From Protofrankia sp963555925 (GTDB lineage Bacteria; Actinomycetota; Actinomycetes; Frankiales; Frankiaceae): a stretch of DNA of 64,000 nt. Shown one piece after another: positions 15,849-24,458 of this stretch (position 1 is the first letter of the stretch; each line of letters starts with the position of its first letter). The notes beneath the pieces were generated by a model. It saw only the letters and a list, made by a program, of their open reading frames with translations, had not been told where the DNA came from and did no database searches. A program made the position numbers and the translations under genes. The stretch covers positions 1 to 64,000 of the forward strand of contig CAUVXJ010000107.1 in NCBI GenBank assembly GCA_963555925.1, in the 5' to 3' direction.

Positions 15849-17783
15849 GTGACCTACGATGCAAGTTCGATCAAGGTTCTTGAGGGTCTCGACGCGGTTC
15901 GCAAGCGTCCGGGTATGTACATCGGCTCTACTGGGGAACGCGGCCTCCATCACCTTGTGTACGAGGTTGTGGACAACGCTGTGGACGAGGCGCTCGCCGG
16001 CTACTGCGACACGATCAATGTCACGTTGCTCGCCGACGGTGGCGTGCGATGCGCAGACAATGGCCGTGGCATCCCGGTGGGTGAGCATCCGACCGAGAAG
16101 CGTCCGGCGGTCGAGGTCGTCCTGACCACCCTGCACGCCGGTGGGAAGTTCGACGGCAAGTCCTACGCGGTGTCCGGCGGTCTGCACGGGGTCGGCGTGA
16201 GCGTGGTGAACGCGCTGTCCACCCGCCTGGAGGTCGAGATCCGCCGCGAGGGCTTCACCTGGTTCCAGCCGTATGCGAACACCCGTCCGGCCGCACCACT
16301 GGCCAAGGGCGCGCCGACGAGGAAGACCGGTACGGTCGTCACGTTCTGGGCGGATGACACGATCTTCGAGACGACCGACTACAAATACGAGACTCTCACC
16401 CGCCGGCTGCAGGAGATGGCGTTCCTGAACAAGGGGCTGACGATCAGCCTGCGCGACGAGCGTCCCGAGGAGCCTGAAGAGGTCACCTACTGCTATACGG
16501 GCGGGCTCGTCGACTTCGTCGATCACCTCAACGCCAGCAAGGATCCGATCCACAAGACGGTCATCTCGCTGGATTCCAAGGGCACCGGCATCGAGGCCGA
16601 GCTCGCGATGCAGTGGAACGCCGGCTACAACGAGTCGGTCTACACCTTCGCCAACACCATCAACACCCACGAGGGCGGCACCCACGAGGAAGGCTTCCGC
16701 GCGGCTCTGACCAGCGCGGTCAACGCCTACGCCAAGGACCAGAACCTGCTCAAGCCGCCGAAGGCCAACGGCAAGAACCCCGACGAGCGCCTGGCCGGGG
16801 ACGACATCCGCGAGGGCCTGACCGCGATCATCTCGGTGAAGCTGGCGCAGCCGCAGTTCGAGGGACAGACCAAGACCAAACTCGGCAACAGCGAAGCCAA
16901 GCGGTTCGTCCAGGAGATGTGCTATGCGGCGCTGAAGGACTGGCTTGAGGCCAACCGGGTCGAGGCGCGGGCGATCGTCAGTAAGGCGATGGACGCTCAG
17001 CGGGCGAGGATCGCCGCTCGCGCCGCTCGCGACCTGACCCGGCGCAAGGGTCTGCTCGGCGGGACGGGCCTACCGGGCAAGCTCGCGGACTGTCAGTATA
17101 CCGATCCGGAGCGTTGTGAGGTCTACATCGTCGAGGGGGATTCGGCGGGCGGTTCGGCCAAGGGTGGCCGCGATTCGAAGTTCCAGGCGATTCTGCCGCT
17201 GCGTGGCAAGATCCTGAACGTCGAGAAGGCCCGGATCGACCGGGTGCTGAAGAACACCGAGGTCCAGGCGCTGATCCAGGCGCTCGGCTGCGGCATCCAC
17301 GACGACTTCGACGCGACCAAGCTGCGCTATCACAAGATTGTGCTGATGGCGGACGCGGACGTCGACGGTCAGCACATCCGGACGTTGCTGCTGACGCTGC
17401 TCTTCCGGTTCATGCGCCCCCTGGTTGAGGCCGGCTATGTCTTCCTTGCCCAGCCGCCGCTCTACAAGATCAAATGGGGTCGCGAGGACTGGCAGTACGC
17501 CTACTCCGACCGCGAACGCGACGGTCTGATCACGCACGGTGTCGAGGCTGGGCGCAAGCTGCCCAAGGACGCGATCCAGCGCTTCAAGGGCCTCGGCGAG
17601 ATGAACGCGACCGAGCTGTGGGACACCACCATGGACCCGGAGCGCCGCATCCTGCTGCAGGTGACGTTGGACGACGCAGCCGTGGCGGACGAGCTCTTCT
17701 CCATCCTGATGGGTGAGGACGTCGACGCGCGGCGCTCGTTCATCCAGCGCAACGCCAAGGACGTCCGCTTCCTCGACATCTAG
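15849..17783 (+). CDS. gyrB: DNA gyrase subunit B
   Basis: GyrB carries the ATPase and TOPRIM parts of gyrase, which introduces negative supercoils. The 644-residue protein begins MTYDASSIKVLEGLDAVRKRP. The GHKL ATPase has EVVDNAVDEALAGYC and GGLHGVGVSVVNALS. The TOPRIM region has YIVEGDSAGGSAKGGRDSKF and PLRGKILNVEKAR, with the metal-binding DADVDGQHI. The end matches the C-terminal tail domain. A possible -10 element TAGAAT lies at 15792-15797. gyrA follows after 109 bp, so they probably form one supercoiling-responsive unit. Confidence 0.98.
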   Translation: MTYDASSIKVLEGLDAVRKRPGMYIGSTGERGLHHLVYEVVDNAVDEALAGYCDTINVTLLADGGVRCADNGRGIPVGEHPTEKRPAVEVVLTTLHAGGKFDGKSYAVSGGLHGVGVSVVNALSTRLEVEIRREGFTWFQPYANTRPAAPLAKGAPTRKTGTVVTFWADDTIFETTDYKYETLTRRLQEMAFLNKGLTISLRDERPEEPEEVTYCYTGGLVDFVDHLNASKDPIHKTVISLDSKGTGIEAELAMQWNAGYNESVYTFANTINTHEGGTHEEGFRAALTSAVNAYAKDQNLLKPPKANGKNPDERLAGDDIREGLTAIISVKLAQPQFEGQTKTKLGNSEAKRFVQEMCYAALKDWLEANRVEARAIVSKAMDAQRARIAARAARDLTRRKGLLGGTGLPGKLADCQYTDPERCEVYIVEGDSAGGSAKGGRDSKFQAILPLRGKILNVEKARIDRVLKNTEVQALIQALGCGIHDDFDATKLRYHKIVLMADADVDGQHIRTLLLTLLFRFMRPLVEAGYVFLAQPPLYKIKWGREDWQYAYSDRERDGLITHGVEAGRKLPKDAIQRFKGLGEMNATELWDTTMDPERRILLQVTLDDAAVADELFSILMGEDVDARRSFIQRNAKDVRFLDI

Positions 17784-17892
17784 CCCTATCAGAAATAGCC
17801 CATATCGAAAACATCGGATATATCGGAAATACTGGACAGTCTGCACCGCGCACGGCTGACCGTCCTCACCACCCCTGTCTGGAAGGACCCGC

Positions 17893-20409
17893 GTGACCGA
17901 CGTACTGCCTCCGCCGCCAGGCGATCGGGTTGAACCCATCGGTATCGAAGTCGAGATGCAGCGGTCGTATCTCGACTACGCGATGTCGGTCATCGTCGGC
18001 CGGGCGTTGCCGGAGGTGCGCGACGGCCTCAAGCCCGTGCACCGGCGCGTCCTGTACGCGATGTATGACGGTGGCTACCGCCCGGATCGCGGGTACTTCA
18101 AGTGTTCGCGTGTCGTCGGTGATGTCATGGGTAACTACCACCCGCACGGCGACTCCGCGATCTACGACACGTTGGTGCGGCTGGCCCAGCCGTGGTCGCT
18201 GCGCTATCCGTTGGTCGACGGTAACGGGAACTTCGGCTCACCGGGCAATGACCCGCCGGCCGCCATGCGTTACACCGAGTCACGGCTCGCGCAGCTGGCC
18301 ATGGAGATGCTGCGCGACATCGACCAGGACACGGTCGACTTCGCCGCCAACTACGACGGCCGCTCGCAGGAGCCGACAATCCTGCCCAGCCGGTTTCCGA
18401 ACCTGCTGGTCAACGGTGCCGGTGGCATCGCGGTCGGGATGGCGACCAACATCCCCCCGCACAACCTGCGCGAAGTGGCCGCCGGGGTGAAGTGGTTCCT
18501 GACGAACCCCGACGCGACCGACGAAGAACTGCTGGAAGCGCTGCTCGGGCTGATCAAGGGGCCGGACTTCCCCACCTCCGGTCTCATCGTCGGCCGCCAG
18601 GGCATCGAGGATGCCTACCGCACCGGGCGCGGCAGCATCCGCATGCGGGCCGTCGTCCAGGTGGAGGAGAACAAGGGCCGGACCCAGCTTGTCGTCACCG
18701 AGCTGCCCTACCAGGTCAACCCCGACAATCTCGCGGAGAAGATCGCCGAACTCGTCCGGGACAACCGGGTCAGCGGCATCTCCGACATCCGGGATGAGAC
18801 CTCGGCGCGCACCGGCCAACGGTTGATTATTGACCTCAAGCGGGACGCGGTCGCGAAGGTCGTCCTGAACAACCTGTACAAGCACACCCAGCTGCAGGAC
18901 ACGTTCGGTGTGAACATGCTGGCGATCGTCGACGGGGTGCCGCGCACGCTACGGCTGGATCAGATGGTGCGTTTCTACGTCGATCACCAGGTTGACGTGA
19001 TCGTCCGCCGGACCCGTTACCAGCTGCGCAAGGCCCGCGAGCGCCTGCACGTCCTCGAGGGCCTGCTGATTGCGCTCGACCATCTGGACGAGGTGATCAA
19101 CCTCATCCGCAACGCCGAGTCGGCGGACGCCGCGCGCGGGCAGTTGATGGAACGGTTCTCCCTGTCGGAGATCCAGGCGGTCGCCATCCTGGACATGCAG
19201 CTGCGCCGACTCGCGGCGCTCGAGCGTCAGAAGATCATCGATGAGGCGGCCGAGCTGCGCGCGAAGATCTCCGAGCTGGAGGCGATCCTCGCCTCGCCGA
19301 CCCGGCAACGGGAGATCATCGGCGAGGAGCTCGCCGAGATCGTCGACCGGTTCGGTGACGAGCGGCGGACACGGCTCGTCCCGTTCGAGGGCGACATGTC
19401 CGTCGAGGATCTGATCGCCCGCGAGGACGTCGTGGTCACCGTCACCCGCGGTGGTTACGCCAAGCGAACGAAGACCGACCTCTACCGGTCACAGCGCCGT
19501 GGCGGCAAGGGCGTGCAGGGCGCTGCGCTGCGCGAGGACGACATCGTCGAGCACTTCTTCGTCACGACCACCCATCACTGGCTGCTGTTCTTCACCAACA
19601 AGGGACGGGTGTACCGGGCCAAGGCGCACGAGCTGCCCGAACAGGCCCGAACGGCCAAGGGCCAGCACGTGGCGAACATCCTCGCGTTCGGTCAGGACGA
19701 GCGGATCGCCGAAGTGATCGCTATCAACGACTATGACGCGGCGCCCTATCTGGTCCTCGCGACCCGGCGCGGGCTGTGCAAGAAGACCGCGTTGGCCGAG
19801 TTCGACTCGAACCGGTCCGGTGGGCTGGTCGCCATCAACCTGCGCGACGACGACGAGCTGATCGCGGCCCGGCTCGTGTCCGCGGGCGACGATCTGCTGC
19901 TGGTCAGCCGACAGGCCCAGTCGATCCGGTTCCACGCCGACGACGAGCAGCTCCGCCCGATGGGACGTGCCACCTCGGGTGTCATCGGGATGCGGTTCGA
20001 CTCCGACGACGAACTGCTCGCGATGGAGGTCGTGCCGCTGAGCTCGGAAGCCAATCTGCTGGTCGCCACCAGCGGGGGCTACGCCAAGCGGACGTCCCTG
20101 GGCGAGTATCCGGTGCAGGGACGCGGTGGCAAGGGCGTCCTGACCGCGAAGATCGTCTCCACTCGCGGCGGACTGGTCGGTGCCCTGGTGGTGGGTCAGG
20201 ACGACCAGCTGTACGCCATCACCTCCAACGGTGGCGTGCTGCGCACCATCGCGCGTGACGTCCGGCGGGCCCAGCGCCAGACCATGGGCGTCCGGCTTAT
20301 CGATCTGGAGGCCGGCGTCCAGGTCGTCGGGGTGGCGCGCAATGCTGATGCTGACGACAGTTCGGACAACGGTTCGACAACCAGTCCCGGCGGGGGAGAC
20401 TCGGTCTGA
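17893..20409 (+). CDS. gyrA: DNA gyrase subunit A
   Basis: GyrA forms the DNA breakage-reunion core and wraps DNA. The catalytic tyrosine is Y127 in PPAAMRYTESRL. The quinolone-determining region reads HPHGDSAIYDTLVR, with S88 and D92 in the sensitive state. The beta-pinwheel domain starts after about residue 505 and includes the GyrA box QRRGGKG and its later variant QGRGGKG. The 838-residue length is normal; the last 20 residues are an acidic, serine-rich tail. The upstream spacer (17784-17892) is unusually AT-rich, with repeated ATATCG-like words, and could hold a secondary promoter. Confidence 0.98.
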   Translation: MTDVLPPPPGDRVEPIGIEVEMQRSYLDYAMSVIVGRALPEVRDGLKPVHRRVLYAMYDGGYRPDRGYFKCSRVVGDVMGNYHPHGDSAIYDTLVRLAQPWSLRYPLVDGNGNFGSPGNDPPAAMRYTESRLAQLAMEMLRDIDQDTVDFAANYDGRSQEPTILPSRFPNLLVNGAGGIAVGMATNIPPHNLREVAAGVKWFLTNPDATDEELLEALLGLIKGPDFPTSGLIVGRQGIEDAYRTGRGSIRMRAVVQVEENKGRTQLVVTELPYQVNPDNLAEKIAELVRDNRVSGISDIRDETSARTGQRLIIDLKRDAVAKVVLNNLYKHTQLQDTFGVNMLAIVDGVPRTLRLDQMVRFYVDHQVDVIVRRTRYQLRKARERLHVLEGLLIALDHLDEVINLIRNAESADAARGQLMERFSLSEIQAVAILDMQLRRLAALERQKIIDEAAELRAKISELEAILASPTRQREIIGEELAEIVDRFGDERRTRLVPFEGDMSVEDLIAREDVVVTVTRGGYAKRTKTDLYRSQRRGGKGVQGAALREDDIVEHFFVTTTHHWLLFFTNKGRVYRAKAHELPEQARTAKGQHVANILAFGQDERIAEVIAINDYDAAPYLVLATRRGLCKKTALAEFDSNRSGGLVAINLRDDDELIAARLVSAGDDLLLVSRQAQSIRFHADDEQLRPMGRATSGVIGMRFDSDDELLAMEVVPLSSEANLLVATSGGYAKRTSLGEYPVQGRGGKGVLTAKIVSTRGGLVGALVVGQDDQLYAITSNGGVLRTIARDVRRAQRQTMGVRLIDLEAGVQVVGVARNADADDSSDNGSTTSPGGGDSV

Positions 20410-20446
20410 GGATGGGTGACGGGCCGGGCATGGCGGGAGATGGACC

Positions 20447-22153
20447 GTGAGCAGCAGCGATGACGACCGGACCACCCGGTCGCCGGCCTTGCGTGGATCT
20501 TCCTCGCCGCGGTCGGAGCAGCCCTCTGGCCGGAGCAAGGAGGCCCACGATGACGGGCGGATGTCGGCGGCTTCGGGCGCGGCGCCTGGTGCCACCACGG
20601 GCTCCGGGGCGGGCTCGAAATCCGGCTGGGCTGTCACTCCAGCCGTGACTCCAGCCGTGACTCCAGCCGCGAGTCGCGCCACCAGCCGTGCCGCGGGATC
20701 GGCAGCCGGATCGGCTGCAGCGCCGGGCTCGCAGGATGACGGCACCCGGGCGCAGCAGGCTCCATCCGTGGTCCGGGACCTGCGGATGCCCCGGGACGTC
20801 CCCGAAACGAAGGTGTCACCGCGGGTGACTCCAGGCTCGGCTGCACAACCTGGTCGTTCGCCGGCACAGCCCACCGGGCGGGTAGGCGGGCAGGCGGACG
20901 GGCGGGGCGCACCTCGGGGCGGTGCCGATCATCGGGGTGGTGCTGATCGTCCCAAGCCCGCGGCGGATCCGGAGGTCCACACCGAACGACAGAGTCCGAC
21001 ACGACCGTTCGTACCAGCGGCTCCGGTTCGTTCGACGGTCGTGCCGGGTGCGAACGCCGCCACCGGGCGACCGGTCACCCGACCCGCGGCTCCGTCGGCT
21101 CCGACGGCGTCTGCTCCGATCGCATCGGCTCCGTCGGCTCCGTCGGCTCCGGCCGCGTCCGCTCCGGTGGCGCCTGCTCCGGCCGCGCCTGCTGCTGCGG
21201 CGTCGGCTCCGGCCGCGCCGACGACCAGTGCCGCGCCCATCCTGGGTGCTACCGGTGTGACAGGGCGGTCGTCATCGCGGTCATCCTCACCCGCAGCCGG
21301 GTCGGCGAGTACTGGATCATCGCGCACCGGGTCGGCGAGTGAGACACCCAGGTTTGATCCGGACACGATGTCCCTGCGCAGACCCACGAAGCCGGTCGGC
21401 GGTTCGACGGGCGGCGGTTCCGGGAGTGCTGTCGGCACCCTCGGTAGCGCGGGCGTGCGCGGCGTGGCGGGCGAAAACGGCAGCCGTGTGGGAGGGTCGG
21501 AGCGTGCGAAGGCAGCCGTCGCGGCGAATCCGCCGGCGGACAGCGTTGCCAAGCGATCGGGCGACGAACGTTCCGCGCCTGGTGAGCGCGCCGCTTGGAC
21601 GCCGCCTACCAGCACGATCGCGGCGCCCGGTGCACCCGGCGCATCGTCGGTGTCTGGAACCTCGTCCGCGCCTGGCGTTTCAGCCGCGCCTGGCGTGCCG
21701 CGCGCACCTGCTCGGGAACGGAGCATGAAGGACCAGACGACCGGGCCGATGGTGGGTGCTCCGACCGGACCCTCCGCGGTCCGCCCGCCCGGACAGGGAC
21801 GCCGGGCCCGACTGCGTGTCACCCGGGTCAATCCGCTGTCGGTGACCCGGCTGACGTTCGCGTTCTCCCTGTGTGTGTTCGTCGTGCTGATGGTCGCCGT
21901 GGCGGTGCTGTGGTTCGTGCTGAACTCGATCGGCGTGTTCGACAGTGTGGTCAATGCTGCGGACACCCTCACCGGCGGCAGCAACGGTGGGGTTCGTACC
22001 TGGCTGTCGTTCGCTCGGGCCATGGAGCTCGGATTGCTCATCGGCGCGATCAACGTGATCCTGATGACAGCACTGGCGACGCTGGGTGCGTTGTTGTACA
22101 ACCTGTGTACCGAGATGGTCGGTGGTATCGAGGTCGTCCTCGGTGATCAGTAA
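20447..22153 (+). CDS. DUF3566 transmembrane protein with long low-complexity N-terminus
   Basis: The last 120 residues match DUF3566, a membrane protein typically encoded just after gyrA in actinobacteria: RLRVTRVNPLSVTRLTFAFS, a helix VCVFVVLMVAVAVLWFVLN-like, then a second helix GLLIGAINVILMTALATLGALL and the tail EMVGGIEVVLGDQ. The preceding 440 residues are disordered and rich in alanine, proline, serine and glycine, with repeat runs such as VTPAVTPAVTPA from 12-bp repeats. Function is unknown; a role near division or envelope has been proposed from context in the family. The first 100 codons vary so strongly that the exact start is uncertain. Confidence 0.88.
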   Translation: MSSSDDDRTTRSPALRGSSSPRSEQPSGRSKEAHDDGRMSAASGAAPGATTGSGAGSKSGWAVTPAVTPAVTPAASRATSRAAGSAAGSAAAPGSQDDGTRAQQAPSVVRDLRMPRDVPETKVSPRVTPGSAAQPGRSPAQPTGRVGGQADGRGAPRGGADHRGGADRPKPAADPEVHTERQSPTRPFVPAAPVRSTVVPGANAATGRPVTRPAAPSAPTASAPIASAPSAPSAPAASAPVAPAPAAPAAAASAPAAPTTSAAPILGATGVTGRSSSRSSSPAAGSASTGSSRTGSASETPRFDPDTMSLRRPTKPVGGSTGGGSGSAVGTLGSAGVRGVAGENGSRVGGSERAKAAVAANPPADSVAKRSGDERSAPGERAAWTPPTSTIAAPGAPGASSVSGTSSAPGVSAAPGVPRAPARERSMKDQTTGPMVGAPTGPSAVRPPGQGRRARLRVTRVNPLSVTRLTFAFSLCVFVVLMVAVAVLWFVLNSIGVFDSVVNAADTLTGGSNGGVRTWLSFARAMELGLLIGAINVILMTALATLGALLYNLCTEMVGGIEVVLGDQ

Positions 22154-22289
22154 GCACGGGTGGCCAGTAGGTACGGGTGACCAGTAGGTACGATGGACGT
22201 GACACGTAGGGACGTGGTGCCGAGGTCGGCGTTCACTGCGGGCGCCACGTCAGGTATCGGACGCCATCCGGTACTGTGGAGTCCGGCAA

Positions 22290-22363
22290 GGACCTGTAGC
22301 TCAGTCGGTTAGAGCGCTTCCCTGATAAGGAAGAGGCCGGTGGTTCAAGTCCACCCAGGTCCA
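22290..22363 (+). tRNA. tRNA-Ile (GAU anticodon)
   Basis: The cloverleaf was folded by eye. The acceptor GGACCTG pairs with CAGGTCC, the D-arm contains AGCTCAGTCGGTTAGAGC, and the anticodon stem CTTCC/GGAAG encloses CTGATAA with anticodon GAT. The T-arm GGTGGTTCAAGTCCACC and discriminator A follow. The CCA end is not fully encoded. A tRNA-Ile after gyrA is standard in actinobacteria. Its 3' half is repeated at 23789-23823 as an integration scar. Confidence 0.97.
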
Positions 22364-22366
22364 CCT
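22332..22366. repeat. Left att repeat, within tRNA-Ile 3' half
   Basis: This copy runs from AGAGGCCGGTGG through CAGGTCCACCT and provides the T-arm and acceptor 3' strand of the working tRNA. Identity to the right copy is complete over 35 bp and stops immediately on both sides. Confidence 0.88.
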
Positions 22367-22447
22367 CGCACCTCAGGTTCGCCGGCTAGCCGTGACTCTC
22401 GTTTGGGTGAAGCAAGATCTTCTTACTCCAGCGGGGATGTGAGTCGG

Positions 22448-22714
22448 GTGTCCAAAGTGAGTGCCGAGGTCAGGCTGGACGCGACGGTGCTTGAATGCCT
22501 TGATGCGACGGCTCGGCGGCTCGGCCGCAGTCGCGATGAGTTGATCGAGGAATCGGTGCGCAGAGACTTGGCCGCGCAGATCCTCAGTGGGCTTTTTGCT
22601 CGTATTCGCCGCAATAGCGAGTTGACGGACGAGGAGGCCGAGACCCTCGCCTACGAGGAGCTGGATGCAGCTCGCGTCGGGGAGAACGGGACGCTCAGCG
22701 GCTCCCCTCAATGA
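22448..22714 (+). CDS. Ribbon-helix-helix antitoxin-like protein
   Basis: From the GTG at 22448 the protein is about 88 residues. It has the ribbon strand AEVRLDATVLECLDATARRL and a helix-turn-helix part GRSRDELIEESVRRDLA, matching CopG/RHH antitoxins. The C-terminal half (ELTDEEAETLAYEELDAAR) resembles the toxin-neutralising tail often seen with PIN toxins. The open frame extends upstream into the tRNA, which is not coding. An alternative GTG at 22439 is possible. It overlaps the PIN gene by ATGA, a normal antitoxin-toxin layout, and would autoregulate the pair. Confidence 0.8.
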   Translation: MSKVSAEVRLDATVLECLDATARRLGRSRDELIEESVRRDLAAQILSGLFARIRRNSELTDEEAETLAYEELDAARVGENGTLSGSPQ

Positions 22715-23610
22715 CCTCTCCAACATCCAGGACGTACATACGGCTGATTGTCGATCCGGGCGTGTACGTGTCGGCGGCGATCTCGGGGCGTGGCGCAGCA
22801 ACACAGCTGATCGAGGCGGCAGTCGCCGGGCGCGTCACGCTCGTGGTGTCCTCGCAGTTGCTTGCCGAGCTGGACACTGTGCTGCGGCGGCCGAAGTTTC
22901 GACGGTGGTTGACGATCGATGACGCCGAATCCTTCCTCCAAGCCATGGCGCTGTTAGCGGAATACGTAGAAGATCCACCGGCGGAGACGCGTGCCAAGGT
23001 TTGCCGTGATCCCAAGGATGACTACCTTGTCGCGCTCGCGGAGGACGCAGCGGTCACCTTTTTGGTCAGCGGAGACCGTGACCTTCTCGAGTTGGAGCGA
23101 GGGGGACTCGTTGTCCGTACGGCACGAGCAACGCTCGACGTCCTGCAGTATGAGCACCCGTGGGGACCTGGCTTGGTGCCAGGTGACGCCCAGGAGGCGA
23201 TGCGCCAAGCGGAAGTCGAGGGACACGACAACGTCGTGCGTCTCGCGGCGGCGTTCCTCCTCCTTCTGGACGAGGGCGACGTGGACGATGTACTCCACGC
23301 CATGGTCACGCCGGAGTCCCTCAAGACATGGCTGAGGGAGCTCGTCGAGGTGCGCACGTTGCTGGCGGGACGAGGGTTGGCGACTCGCGCCGACTACCCT
23401 GCACCGGATGTTGCCTATGTCAAGCTGACGCTGGATCCGGGAGGGACAGTGCGGGCCACGGCGCAGGTGCCTCTCGCCAACGCGGTCATTCTGACGCTGC
23501 AGCGACGTCCCGAACTCCCCGACATCGCGGACGTCGGGGGCTGGCGGGTACATGCGGTCGGCGACTACACGCTTGTTGAGAACATGCCACCCGCTACGCC
23601 TCAACCGTGA
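22711..23610 (+). CDS. PIN-domain toxin with an extra C-terminal domain
   Basis: The N-terminal 140 residues form a PIN (VapC-like) ribonuclease domain: acidic residues D15 (LIVDPGVYVSAAIS), E53 (LLAELDTVL), D103/D104 (DPKDDYLVALA) and D122/D124 (SGDRDLLEL). The usual D-T-N motif is D-P-G here, so the asparagine is lost. PIN toxins cleave RNA, often tRNA. Residues 150-299 form a second region not recognised (LAAAFLLLLDEGDVDDVLHA ... YPAPDVAYVKLTLDPGG). Such PIN proteins of about 140 residues are common; 299 is twice that. It is coupled to the upstream antitoxin and is the only other gene in the integrated remnant. Confidence 0.78.
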   Translation: MTSPTSRTYIRLIVDPGVYVSAAISGRGAATQLIEAAVAGRVTLVVSSQLLAELDTVLRRPKFRRWLTIDDAESFLQAMALLAEYVEDPPAETRAKVCRDPKDDYLVALAEDAAVTFLVSGDRDLLELERGGLVVRTARATLDVLQYEHPWGPGLVPGDAQEAMRQAEVEGHDNVVRLAAAFLLLLDEGDVDDVLHAMVTPESLKTWLRELVEVRTLLAGRGLATRADYPAPDVAYVKLTLDPGGTVRATAQVPLANAVILTLQRRPELPDIADVGGWRVHAVGDYTLVENMPPATPQP

Positions 23611-23788
23611 GTAGACACACCAGCGACAGCAGTATCAGCAGCGATCATTCCCCGCCGCGACACCGGACGAAAGCCGCAGGTCATCGGCACGATGCCACGC
23701 TCGGCACGGTACAGGCTGGACTGATCGGAGTTTCCTGACTACTTCGATCTTATCTGGTGTTTCCGCGGGTTACATTTTCAGTGAGGGA

Positions 23789-23823
23789 GAGGCCGGTGGT
23801 TCAAGTCCACCCAGGTCCACCTA
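23789..23823. repeat. Right att repeat, tRNA-Ile 3' fragment
   Basis: Exact 35-bp copy of the tRNA-Ile 3' segment with no 5' half of a tRNA beside it, so it cannot encode a tRNA. It marks the right end of the integrated remnant. Confidence 0.88.
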
Positions 23824-24141
23824 GATCAAAAAGCGTTTGCCCAGGTCAGGGCCATAGTTCCCATCTTGCAGGCAGCGAGCCCTGCTTCCTTAGAAGATCA
23901 TTGGTTGGCTAATGGTTAGCAGGACTGTTCGACAGCGTCCAGCTCCGGCCGATATGGATCGGTAGACGACCATGAGATAGCGATCAGCTGGCGTGTCGGA
24001 GTACGCTCTATTCGCCTACTTTGGGTGCTGGCGAGGCTGGGGTCAGCCGGTCGTGTCGGACGCAGAAGCGGCTCTGGTGGCGCGGATAGATGCCGCGCTG
24101 GCAGAGGCGGGCGCGTCGGTCGCTACGTACGCTGCCCACTG
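23824..24141. other. Gene-free stretch right of the integrated remnant
   Basis: This 318-bp stretch has lower GC than the neighbours and no credible start-plus-family signal. A short frame at 23993-24223 reads into the RelE remnant in another phase. No promoter, RNA gene or further tRNA was recognised. Confidence 0.5.
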
Positions 24142-24396
24142 CCCGCCGACATCCGCCATCGCATCGAACGGGTGTTCCTACTCTTGGCCCGGGACCCGCG
24201 GCCGCCCGGTTGCCGCTCGTTGACCGCCCGCGCAGGAGCGCTGCGTGTCCGCGTCGGCGACTACCGGATGCGGACCGATCCCCGTGCGCCTGTTCCTCTC
24301 GCGGTGGTCAATCGGACGGCGACCGGGGGCGGGACCCGGGTCTGGTGGCGTGCCGACATCGATCGTCGGCTCGGTGGCGGCGGTTCCGATCGTTGA
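24142..24396 (+). pseudogene. RelE/ParE-type toxin remnant
   Basis: One frame encodes PADIRHRIERVFLLLARDPR followed by GCRSLTARAGALRVRVGDYRM. This is the core of RelE/ParE toxins: helix alpha-2, the D-P-R-P turn, K/S-L, and the R-V-G-D-Y-R strand. The expected start strand is missing or out of frame, and after VGDYRM the final beta strands (usually Y-x-I-D-D...VL-x-V-x-H-R) are replaced by an unrelated sequence. It is probably a frameshifted toxin relic. No intact antitoxin lies beside it. Confidence 0.55.
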
Positions 24397-24458
24397 AAAT
24401 GGCATCAGATAGTATGAAATACGTTCTAATTCATGCATATCGTGGTTCGTGATCCGTG

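Larger units (their letters stand above)
22332..23823. mobile_element. tRNA-Ile-integrated element remnant bounded by 35-bp att repeats
   Basis: A 35-bp sequence from the tRNA anticodon-arm end to just past its 3' end (22332-22366) is repeated exactly at 23789-23823. The first copy completes a functional tRNA and the second is an isolated 3' tail. This is the usual footprint of tyrosine-integrase insertion into a tRNA gene. The 1.4 kb between them holds only a ribbon-helix-helix/PIN gene pair. No integrase, excisionase or replication gene remains, so the element is probably a decayed or minimal satellite kept by its toxin-antitoxin genes. Confidence 0.85.

Noticed and set aside
15960..15995. 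DnaA-box-like TGTGGACAA and TGTGGACGA in gyrB
   Set aside because: These codons encode the universally conserved VVDNAVDEA segment of GyrB, so the match is probably incidental.
18000..18300. Quinolone-resistance change in gyrA
   Set aside because: The region reads HPHGDSAIYDTLVR with the serine and aspartate of the sensitive type.
20929..22101. 390-codon minus-strand frame opposite the DUF3566 gene
   Set aside because: It is a GC-driven shadow of the low-complexity coding strand. The plus strand has the conserved domain and position.
23789..23823. Second tRNA gene
   Set aside because: Only the 3' half of tRNA-Ile is present, and no 5' half or anticodon arm exists upstream.
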